Shown here piece after piece: positions 15,119 through 23,383 of a DNA stretch of 64,000 nucleotides. Every line of letters begins with the position of its first letter. Position 1 is the stretch's first letter. Position numbers and translations under genes: made by a program. The notes under the pieces were generated by a model. It made no database searches. It was not told where the DNA came from and was given only the letters and a program-made list of their open reading frames with translations. Source of the stretch: Kiritimatiellia bacterium (GTDB taxonomy: Bacteria; Verrucomicrobiota; Kiritimatiellia; RFP12; UBA1067); contig JAQIBS010000193.1 in the NCBI GenBank assembly GCA_027858965.1, positions 1-64,000 on the forward strand. Reading direction: 5' to 3'.

Positions 15119-18100
15119 ATGAGAAAATATAAAATTATTGTGGTTCTGCTTGCGTCCTTTCTGACGGCTACTAATGTTTTTTCTGAGGCGATGTTACAGT
15201 ATTTTAATACAAGCTGGCTTGAGATTGCTGAAAAAATGCCGGAGCTGGCTGAAGCGGGCTACTCCTCACTCTGGCTGCCGCCTCCAACTAAAGGAAGCGG
15301 TGGTTTATCGGTTGGCTATGATCTCTGGGATCCGCTCGATCTGGGAGGACGCGAGCAGCGCAATACGGTCAGTACCCGCTATGGAACGGAGGCGGATCTT
15401 CTTTATCTGATAGAGGTGGCTCATCGTTTCGGTATCCGCATCTATTTTGACAATATTATGAATCACCGGGCTTTTGATATTCCCGGTTATAATGAGAGTA
15501 CCTCAATTGATATCTATCCAGGGATGGTGCCGGAGGATTTTCATCTGCAAAAGACAGAGGAGGGGTTTTATCGAAAGTGGGATAACTGCCGCGACTGGAA
15601 CTCCGCCTGGCAGGTGATGAATCTGGGGCTCTCTGATCTGATCGATATTGCCCATGAAACTCCCAACGATAACTTCGGCTACTCCGAGGGGGATGATCAT
15701 CCTAAATGGAGCGGGGTGCGTCAGCCGGATAATCCTGAATTCTATCTGGATACGGACCTGCCGATTGCTGTGGGGTATGATACATACAACTGGGATGTGC
15801 ATACCTTTGCCAATAAGGAGAGCTATCAGGATTCAGGCTATACAAACTCTGTCAGTCAGTTTGTTGCCACTGCCGCGGGGAATGGATGCTTTGACTGGGA
15901 GGATCTGAACTCTGATGGACAGCACTCAGCAGGTGAGCCCTGTGAAGCATTCAGCGATACCGGTCTGGATGGTTCGCGGCTGGATTGGCAGGATGCTGCT
16001 CATGGTTATGGTGACGGGATCTACAACATGGGCAATCCGGTTGTAGAGGATGTCGGTGCCTATCTGGTACGAGCAGTGCGCTGGCTGATGGACCGTACCA
16101 AGGCTGATGGTCTGCGTCTTGATGCGGTGAAGCATGTTCCTGACTATTTCTTTGGTGAGTATAACAGTGACACCAGCGGTGCCGGTTATTGCGGTGGCGC
16201 ACAGGTGCAGTATAATATCTCTCGAAATATCTCTGACTGGGGTAATCACCGTGACAGTGTTTTTAATACAGAGATTCCCCGCGATGATGCCATGATGTTC
16301 GGTGAGCATTTGGGGTCGCCTCCGGGATACGATGGATATTTTTCCGCGGGCATGCGGCTTGTAGATAATGACCTGCGTAGTAAACTCAATGGAAATCTGG
16401 GCAATCCGTGGGCCAGTCTGGAGGGGCTGGATGCATCGGGCTCCGGTGGTTTTGATCCTGCTCTGGGCGTAATGCATGCGCAGAGCCATGATAACGATTA
16501 TGCCGCCTGCCGTGATCTGCAGCAGGCTATGTATTACACGCGGGCTGGGTTGGGCCTTCTCTATACGGATGGTAACTATCATGCCGAAACTCTGGGTGAG
16601 AGCGGCGGAGCCTTTCCTCGTTGGGCCAATACTGCTTTTCTCGGCCAGTGGGGCGATAACAAGGTGCCGCGTCTGCTTTATGCTCATAATCAGTTTGCGC
16701 GCGGTTATCAGCGAGGTGTTTATTCGGACAGCGATTATGTGGCCTATGAGCGTCTGGACTGGCGTCAGGGTGGCAGCACAGATGCCGATAAGGTGACGAT
16801 GCTGATTATGTTGAATGATAACTATTCATCAGGTCAGGCCCGGTCGATTGATCAGAACGTAAGCTTTCCGCATGAGGCTGGTGGACCGGCCGGTACAGAT
16901 GCCTATCTCTATAACTACTCATCTGATGGTGGCGGTTTTTACACATGGGCCTCAGCTCTGTGGCAGGTGGTAGTGCCGGAGGGTGGTTACTTTATCTTTT
17001 CATGGAAGAATCCTGATCCCTCCGAGTTATGGTCGCAAACCGGCGGCAGTCCTGTGATGCTCTATGAGAATGGAGAAGAGGCTGATACAATGTCGTATGT
17101 GCGTTATGATGGTCCTGATGGTGACCCGGCATTCAATCCTTATGGCGTTACAGACACCAATACAACGGATTTTGCCTATACCTACACTGTGCCGCGTATT
17201 ACCTGCGGTACTAATCTGCAGGTGATCGCCCGTATTGACGGTTCCGCCAAGAATGTTCTGATGAAGCTGGATGGCGGTGTTGACCTGAACGGGACATCGT
17301 CCTATGCCTGGGATACGGCCAAGCGCGATAATCCGCCAGCCAATGCCGATGACATCTTTCTCGGTTATGAGCAGGCTGAATTTGTGAAGCGTATTCATCG
17401 TGAAAAATTTGCGGCTCAGGATAGCACGCATAACAATATTGGATCAATGGGTGCCACCAGCTACGTCACGACATGGGGCTCCGGCTCCTGGACAATCAAT
17501 GAGAGCACTACGGTTAATGCAAGTTCTTCAGAGACGGCTGCGTTTGTCTGGCATAACCCGACGAATACAACTGATACCGGGGCATCACAGTACACCAGCA
17601 CCAATTTTTGGGTGAAGACCGGTAGCCCTCATGATATTAATCACGTTTTTCTATATTATACTACCGACGGCAGCTGGCCTGAGGGTGCCGGGGGAATGGG
17701 TAAAGGAAGCACACTAACAGTTGAGCTTTTCTTTGATCACTCTGACTCGGGTGACAGCAATGACTGGTGGAAATGTCCGCTTCCTGCAATTGCTGCCGGA
17801 ACGGATTTCCGCTATAAAGTCGGCGGATTCCGTCAGCAGGATGGCGGCACCTACGCACCCTGGGGTATTATCTGGCCGGGAGATTCCGGTGCGGTTGCTT
17901 TGAAAACCACCCGCATGGCGGTCTGGCAGGTGGATGGCTTTAATGGAGAGAGTGTTGGTTTCTATCCGCATAATGACTTCAGCGAGTTCAGGACCGGGCT
18001 TGATGAGGGCTTTCATATGATTAAGGTGCGGGCATTTCTGGAGAGGGATAATGCGGCTGCAATCTATAATACCTTCAAGCAGACATTTTATTACGATGTG

Positions 18101-21100
18101 GAGAGTCCACAGGGACTGATTCAGTGGCCGCAGAACAATGGCGACAGCATTGGCGGTCAGCAGTACGGTGTGGTGGCATTGACCGACCGCTCCACGCGTG
18201 AGCTCTGGTATCACATTGATGATGGTGATGCGGATAACGATGACTATATTACCGGTGTGGCCAATGGCAACGGGCGCGGTTTTGAACCCTATGATGATAG
18301 CGATGACAGCGGAGATTATACTGTCGGTGAGCCCTATGAGGATATCAACACTAATGGCGTTTATGATGCGCTGGTGGCAGAGTCGTGGCAGAGTGCCTTT
18401 GAAGAGAGCTCCTATCTGCCGGGTGCTGATGGATATGCGAAGAGCTGGCGGTTTAACTATGGGAACATCCCTTCAGGTGGAGGTGTGGCAGACATTAAGA
18501 CGCGTCTGTGTGAATGGTCTTCTGTGGATCGGTCATCATGGACAACGAATATGAGCGATTCCGTCGGGCATTTCACTACGCTGGTGCGTCAGGTTAATAC
18601 CTGGGGACCTGATCAGAAGTTGTTTGTGGCCTGGCCTCAGCAGGATGGAGACCGGGTTAGTGCCGGTTATGGATTAAAGGCATATTTTTCGAAGTCGCTG
18701 GCTGATGGATTGAGCGACGCGCAGCTGATTAACAATCTGACACTCCGGATTCAGAGCGACCACTCTGGCCAGACATCCGGCGGGGTTGTTCAGAATAAGG
18801 GCGATTATTCGATTGTCCGGGATGAGACCTCGGAATATTATGCGTTGCTTTACAATCTGCCGAATCTGTATAACGGACAGAGTGAGTGGCTGCATGGTAT
18901 TGAGGTCACCCTTGTACGGGATGGTGCCGGCGATATGACCGCCACCCGGCTTGTGAAGGCGGAGAAGGCCGCGGAGGCACCCACCCTGGAGATTGTAGAG
19001 CCCAAGGAGTATGACTCTGACGGCCAGCCGATTGAGTTGATAGTTCCTGATGTGGCATCACCATCCGCAGAGGATCGTTCTATGATTATTCAGCTGCGTA
19101 CCGTCACCAATGTGGCAGCACACAGCGTGATTATGAATCAGTGGCCTGATGGATACACGGGCAGCGTAACTTATGTGACCAACCGTATCGAGGGAGGTTC
19201 GCAGTTTATAGATTATCAGTGGAAAGGCATGTGCGCGGGATTCTTTCATTTTACGGCATCGATTTCGACAACTGATGGTGCCTCGAATGTGGCAGGGCGC
19301 AACAGCACCGTGATTCTGCGGCAGCTGGTGGATGCTACTGAAGATAGTGATGACGATGATGATGACGGCATTCTTGATTCTGACGAGGTTAGCTCATATG
19401 AACTTGATGAGCTGGTTACCTCTCCGAATTCAGATTTATGGATGCAGTCAGAGATTGTTAAGTGGAAGAGTAGCGGTTACTCAAGTGCTACGAGCCCGGA
19501 TACCGATGGCGATGGTTTGAGCGATGGACTGGAGCTGGGGTGGCGTAACCCGACCGATGCGGCTGAGACCGATACAGCAACCGATACCAATGGTGATGGA
19601 TATCCTAACTTTCAGGCTGATCTTGATCCGCCTTTCTATAATACACTTGATAATGCGGATAGTTCCAGAAATGGCGAGGTCCCTGGGGTGGATAGTATCT
19701 CCACGGGCGGTGACCGTACCGAACTGCTGGAGGGGACCACAACCGATCCTACGAATGCGGATAGTGACAGGGATGGTATTCCTGATGGTGTTGAGGACGC
19801 CAACCGCAATGGCTGGGTGGATGGTGATGGAGAAGGATTACCGGTTGACTGGAAACCTTATCTGGCACGCAGTTGGCCGAATGGAGAGATTGATCCTGCC
19901 GAGATATGGCTGGAGACCGATCCTAATAACTCTGATACCGATGACGATGGCGCTAATGATGGTTACAGTGAGGATAAAAACTTTAATGGATTGATTGATG
20001 GCGATGTCAACAGCAACCGCCTCTGGGAGAGCGGCGAGGTCTGGCTGGAAACCGATCCGCTGAATCCTGATACTGATGGTGATGGACTGCCTGATGGCTG
20101 GGAGAATAACTATGGCTTTAATCCTTTGGATGATGGCAGTGTTACTCTGGATGGCAGCAGCGCTGATAGTGTTAACGGGGCGGCTGCCGACCCTGATGGC
20201 GATCTGTTCAGCAATGCCCAGGAGTATGCTAATGGAACAAACCCGCGGGTGGCAGATACCGGAATTCCGCCGCCGGAGGGTTCCATTGTTATCGGACGTG
20301 GTGATGCGATAGGTGTTGTGAACGGTGTTACCCAGTATGTTGAGTTTACCGACTGGAGTGAAGATGATCTGGTGGCCCTTGATAACTATAATGATGAGGC
20401 GCAGAACTCTGCTGTGGATATCTACCGCGCCTGGGATGGATATGATACCGCGCGTGATATGGTGGCGTTCTATGCTCATGACGGTGGCGACAGCAGTGCC
20501 GGCGGTGATGGACAGTTCTACTTCCGGGTTGACTTTGTTGACCTGCAGGCCAATGCTGAGGATGGCTATCTCAATATCTATGTGGCCATTGATATGAACA
20601 GCCCCGGTGCTGGTGAGGTGAGTCTGCCGGATGATGTGGACACCGGAACCGAGATGCAGTATGAGGCGGTTGTCGCGGTTTACGGGTATAACGATGGTGT
20701 GGTTTATGTGGATCTGGACCGCAACAGCAATACAACTGTTGTCGGGCAGGATCCGACTGACTTTGGTCTGATCGGGCGCAGTCAGAGCACGGCTGACGGC
20801 TTTAGACTGGCTTACTTTAATTCAGAGCTGGATGCGGTTGAATTTTCGATCAGTCGCCAGGCACTGATTGATGCCGGTTGGAATGGACTCGACTATCACA
20901 ATCTGAACTTCCAGGTTTACACGACAAAGGACGGCACCTCAAACTCTCCAGTTGGCAGTGGCGATATCGGGGGGCGTTCTGATATGCGTGATACGGTCCG
21001 GAGCGATTGGATCTGCTCTGATTACTGGCGTGATCAATCCTGGATCAGCGAGAATGGATATCTCAATCAGTGGGTGGGCTTTAACAATGATAGCGATAAT

Positions 21101-23233
21101 GGACAATGTGCCAAGATTGCCCTGTTGGTGCATGGCAATCAGCATATTCAGCCGGGCAGTGTTGTGCAGAGCCTGATCAACGATGGTGATGGTAATGGGT
21201 TGCACCGTACAATAAATATTCATGATGTCTACCGGCGAAAGCTGAATCTTCATATTACGCCGACCCTGGCCAGTGCTCTGCAGTGGGCTGAGACCGATCC
21301 CGATACCGCAGAGCCATGGCGGCTGGGAAGAATTGCCGATGGCCCGCAGTTCAATAACTGGATTACCGAACTGGCTGCCACCGGTACAGTGCATATGCTG
21401 GCCTCTACCTTCGCTGATCATATGCTGCCATATTTCACCCCTGAATTTAATAACGACAATGTGGCGATGGCAGAGGATTTCCTTTCACAGATTTACGGTG
21501 TTGAATTTGATGAGTACAGCGTTTTCTGGCCCCCTGAGCGTCTGCTGGATGCGGATGTGTTCAGTAAGATTACAGCGATGGGATATGCAGCTACGGTGCT
21601 TGATCAGGATAGCCATATGTGGAACTGGTTTGGGCGTACCACTGCATTGAGTGAGGATGGCTACCGCATCAACAGCATTAATGACATCTCGTGTTTTGTG
21701 ATCAATAATAATGTCGAACAGTATAAGTACGCTGTACATGATGGAGGTATTGCTCTGGCGTTGCGTGCGCTCTTTAACCGTCGTGCCCGCAGTTCAACGC
21801 AGGATCAGGTGATAACGCTCTTCTATCCCTGGGAGGATTCGCTTGATGCAAAGAAAGCGGCAGGATATGACAGCGTTGTTCGCTGGGTTGCTAACCGTCC
21901 CTGGTTGCGGCTGGTTGCGCTGGACGATATTCTGGCTGAGCAGGAGGATCTGGATGGCGATGGTGATGGTGATGAGTGGCATGAGATTAATCGTGGCACA
22001 TTGGAACTTCAGAAGCTGGGACATGACTGGCTCAACCATGCTACGCAGATGAATTATGACAGCTGGTATAGTGGCAGCGCCAATGAAGAGGGGCTGTATA
22101 ATAAGCTCTTTGACATTCGCAGCGGTGTGGCTATGCCGGATTCCTACGGAATGCTTTACTCCGGTGGAGTGGTCTCTAATGCATGGGATGCAGTTATGAA
22201 TATTGCGAGTACCTCTGTGCTGGATCTTGCCCGTAGTGTGATTCACAGCTCGGTGTTTCAGAGCGCCTTTCACACGGAGGATAATAACGACCTCTCCAAA
22301 TACAGTACCGGAGAGTATATCTATCCTGCAACTGATCCGGGGTTCCTGATTGATTTTGCAAAGGTGGCACAGTCGCAGAGTCGTTTTGCCTCACTTTATT
22401 CCGCTGTAGATCAGTGGGCGGTGGATGCATCCTCTATGAGCGTTGCAACGCAGCGGGTTGCGGATGTTGATCTTGATGGAGAGGATGAATATCTGCTTTG
22501 TAACAGGCATGTCTGCGCCCTTTTTGAACGTATCGGCGGGCGCATGACTGCAGCCTGGACCCGCAAAGATGATGGCAGTGTGTGGCAGGTAGTCGGTAAC
22601 TTTGCAAGTTATGCCGGCAGTCAGACCGAGGAAGAGGGCTCTCACAATGCTGATGAAAACGGCATTGGTGCCTACCGCACCACCTGTTTGAAGGACTGGT
22701 GGGTGGGAACATCGGATTATGTGAATGATCTTTATACCGTGACTCTGAGTGGTGGTAATGGATTGCAGCTTGTTTCCAGCGATGGAAAGATCAGCAAAAC
22801 CGTTACGCTTGGTGCATATACCAATGTGTTTGAGGTCAGCTATACGCTGAGTGGTGATCTTGCGGACGAACCGCTTTATGTGCGCAATGGCCTGTCGCCT
22901 GATCTGATGAACCTGCTGGTTAAGGGGCAGTCTGGTATGACGGAGTCGCTCGAGGGTGGTGTGCTTCGCATTGCCACAACCGGGGCCGCGAGTGCGGTGA
23001 GCGTTGCTGTCGGCGCGAATGACGGGGTTCATACAGCTGTGATTAAAGAGGATGCAGTGGATGACAACCCCGGTGAGGGGATTGAATTTTATACAGTAAA
23101 TATGCGCAATCAGGCACAGGTTGATCAGGTGGAGGTTTATGGAACAGGCAACTTCAGTTTCTCGCTGGCATTCAGTGCAGATGGAGCTCCCGGTGAGACT
23201 GTGCAGCGCGGGTTTATTCTGATGGTGAAATAG
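15119..23233 (+). CDS. Giant secreted GH13-GH57 alpha-glucan-active fusion enzyme
   Basis: From the ATG at 15119 (GAGGAAAG upstream) this encodes 2704 residues with a signal peptide ending near FSEA. Residues ~25-640 form a GH13 barrel: nucleophile D335 in LRLDAVKH, acid/base E396 in FGEHLG, and D458 in QSHDND. Beta-rich, probably carbohydrate-binding modules follow (~650-1400). Calcium-binding TSP3/EF-hand-like repeats (DTDGDGLSDGLE, DTDDDGANDG, DTDGDGLPDGWE) span ~1405-1710. A dystroglycan- or CBM9-like beta domain (~1720-1960) precedes a GH57-like region (~2000-2290) with VHGNQHIQPG, ADHMLPYF and the putative nucleophile E2140 in FWPPERLLD. The rest fits a GH57 C-terminal beta domain (DVDLDGEDE). 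The enzyme should cut starch or glycogen outside the cell. Confidence 0.85.
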   Translation: MRKYKIIVVLLASFLTATNVFSEAMLQYFNTSWLEIAEKMPELAEAGYSSLWLPPPTKGSGGLSVGYDLWDPLDLGGREQRNTVSTRYGTEADLLYLIEVAHRFGIRIYFDNIMNHRAFDIPGYNESTSIDIYPGMVPEDFHLQKTEEGFYRKWDNCRDWNSAWQVMNLGLSDLIDIAHETPNDNFGYSEGDDHPKWSGVRQPDNPEFYLDTDLPIAVGYDTYNWDVHTFANKESYQDSGYTNSVSQFVATAAGNGCFDWEDLNSDGQHSAGEPCEAFSDTGLDGSRLDWQDAAHGYGDGIYNMGNPVVEDVGAYLVRAVRWLMDRTKADGLRLDAVKHVPDYFFGEYNSDTSGAGYCGGAQVQYNISRNISDWGNHRDSVFNTEIPRDDAMMFGEHLGSPPGYDGYFSAGMRLVDNDLRSKLNGNLGNPWASLEGLDASGSGGFDPALGVMHAQSHDNDYAACRDLQQAMYYTRAGLGLLYTDGNYHAETLGESGGAFPRWANTAFLGQWGDNKVPRLLYAHNQFARGYQRGVYSDSDYVAYERLDWRQGGSTDADKVTMLIMLNDNYSSGQARSIDQNVSFPHEAGGPAGTDAYLYNYSSDGGGFYTWASALWQVVVPEGGYFIFSWKNPDPSELWSQTGGSPVMLYENGEEADTMSYVRYDGPDGDPAFNPYGVTDTNTTDFAYTYTVPRITCGTNLQVIARIDGSAKNVLMKLDGGVDLNGTSSYAWDTAKRDNPPANADDIFLGYEQAEFVKRIHREKFAAQDSTHNNIGSMGATSYVTTWGSGSWTINESTTVNASSSETAAFVWHNPTNTTDTGASQYTSTNFWVKTGSPHDINHVFLYYTTDGSWPEGAGGMGKGSTLTVELFFDHSDSGDSNDWWKCPLPAIAAGTDFRYKVGGFRQQDGGTYAPWGIIWPGDSGAVALKTTRMAVWQVDGFNGESVGFYPHNDFSEFRTGLDEGFHMIKVRAFLERDNAAAIYNTFKQTFYYDVESPQGLIQWPQNNGDSIGGQQYGVVALTDRSTRELWYHIDDGDADNDDYITGVANGNGRGFEPYDDSDDSGDYTVGEPYEDINTNGVYDALVAESWQSAFEESSYLPGADGYAKSWRFNYGNIPSGGGVADIKTRLCEWSSVDRSSWTTNMSDSVGHFTTLVRQVNTWGPDQKLFVAWPQQDGDRVSAGYGLKAYFSKSLADGLSDAQLINNLTLRIQSDHSGQTSGGVVQNKGDYSIVRDETSEYYALLYNLPNLYNGQSEWLHGIEVTLVRDGAGDMTATRLVKAEKAAEAPTLEIVEPKEYDSDGQPIELIVPDVASPSAEDRSMIIQLRTVTNVAAHSVIMNQWPDGYTGSVTYVTNRIEGGSQFIDYQWKGMCAGFFHFTASISTTDGASNVAGRNSTVILRQLVDATEDSDDDDDDGILDSDEVSSYELDELVTSPNSDLWMQSEIVKWKSSGYSSATSPDTDGDGLSDGLELGWRNPTDAAETDTATDTNGDGYPNFQADLDPPFYNTLDNADSSRNGEVPGVDSISTGGDRTELLEGTTTDPTNADSDRDGIPDGVEDANRNGWVDGDGEGLPVDWKPYLARSWPNGEIDPAEIWLETDPNNSDTDDDGANDGYSEDKNFNGLIDGDVNSNRLWESGEVWLETDPLNPDTDGDGLPDGWENNYGFNPLDDGSVTLDGSSADSVNGAAADPDGDLFSNAQEYANGTNPRVADTGIPPPEGSIVIGRGDAIGVVNGVTQYVEFTDWSEDDLVALDNYNDEAQNSAVDIYRAWDGYDTARDMVAFYAHDGGDSSAGGDGQFYFRVDFVDLQANAEDGYLNIYVAIDMNSPGAGEVSLPDDVDTGTEMQYEAVVAVYGYNDGVVYVDLDRNSNTTVVGQDPTDFGLIGRSQSTADGFRLAYFNSELDAVEFSISRQALIDAGWNGLDYHNLNFQVYTTKDGTSNSPVGSGDIGGRSDMRDTVRSDWICSDYWRDQSWISENGYLNQWVGFNNDSDNGQCAKIALLVHGNQHIQPGSVVQSLINDGDGNGLHRTINIHDVYRRKLNLHITPTLASALQWAETDPDTAEPWRLGRIADGPQFNNWITELAATGTVHMLASTFADHMLPYFTPEFNNDNVAMAEDFLSQIYGVEFDEYSVFWPPERLLDADVFSKITAMGYAATVLDQDSHMWNWFGRTTALSEDGYRINSINDISCFVINNNVEQYKYAVHDGGIALALRALFNRRARSSTQDQVITLFYPWEDSLDAKKAAGYDSVVRWVANRPWLRLVALDDILAEQEDLDGDGDGDEWHEINRGTLELQKLGHDWLNHATQMNYDSWYSGSANEEGLYNKLFDIRSGVAMPDSYGMLYSGGVVSNAWDAVMNIASTSVLDLARSVIHSSVFQSAFHTEDNNDLSKYSTGEYIYPATDPGFLIDFAKVAQSQSRFASLYSAVDQWAVDASSMSVATQRVADVDLDGEDEYLLCNRHVCALFERIGGRMTAAWTRKDDGSVWQVVGNFASYAGSQTEEEGSHNADENGIGAYRTTCLKDWWVGTSDYVNDLYTVTLSGGNGLQLVSSDGKISKTVTLGAYTNVFEVSYTLSGDLADEPLYVRNGLSPDLMNLLVKGQSGMTESLEGGVLRIATTGAASAVSVAVGANDGVHTAVIKEDAVDDNPGEGIEFYTVNMRNQAQVDQVEVYGTGNFSFSLAFSADGAPGETVQRGFILMVK

Positions 23234-23236
23234 TTC

Positions 23237-23302
23237 AGGGGTTAGGGAGCTGAAGGGGATAGAGAGCTGGAGAGATTTTAACACGGAGGCACGGTGACAC
23301 GG
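23237..23302. repeat. Post-stop 17-bp repeat plus ACACGGAG octamers
   Basis: Four bases after the stop begins GGGGTTAGGGAGCTGAA, then GGGATAGAGAGCTGGAG, then TTTTAACACGGAGGCACGG and a further ACACGGAG. The same order occurs at 26406 and 37319. Confidence 0.8.
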
Positions 23303-23383
23303 AGAGTTGCGTCTCAATCAGTTGAGTCACTGCGTCGTGAGTCATGCGTCAAAAAAAGTGAGCTTTGTGAAAGGAAACAGGAA

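Noticed and set aside
15926-16687. 253-residue minus-strand frame
   Set aside because: Antisense to the GH13 catalytic region, with no recognisable domain.
22391-23317. 308-residue minus-strand frame
   Set aside because: It lies opposite the GH13-GH57 gene, is rich in His/Ile/Cys as expected of an antisense frame, and matches no family.
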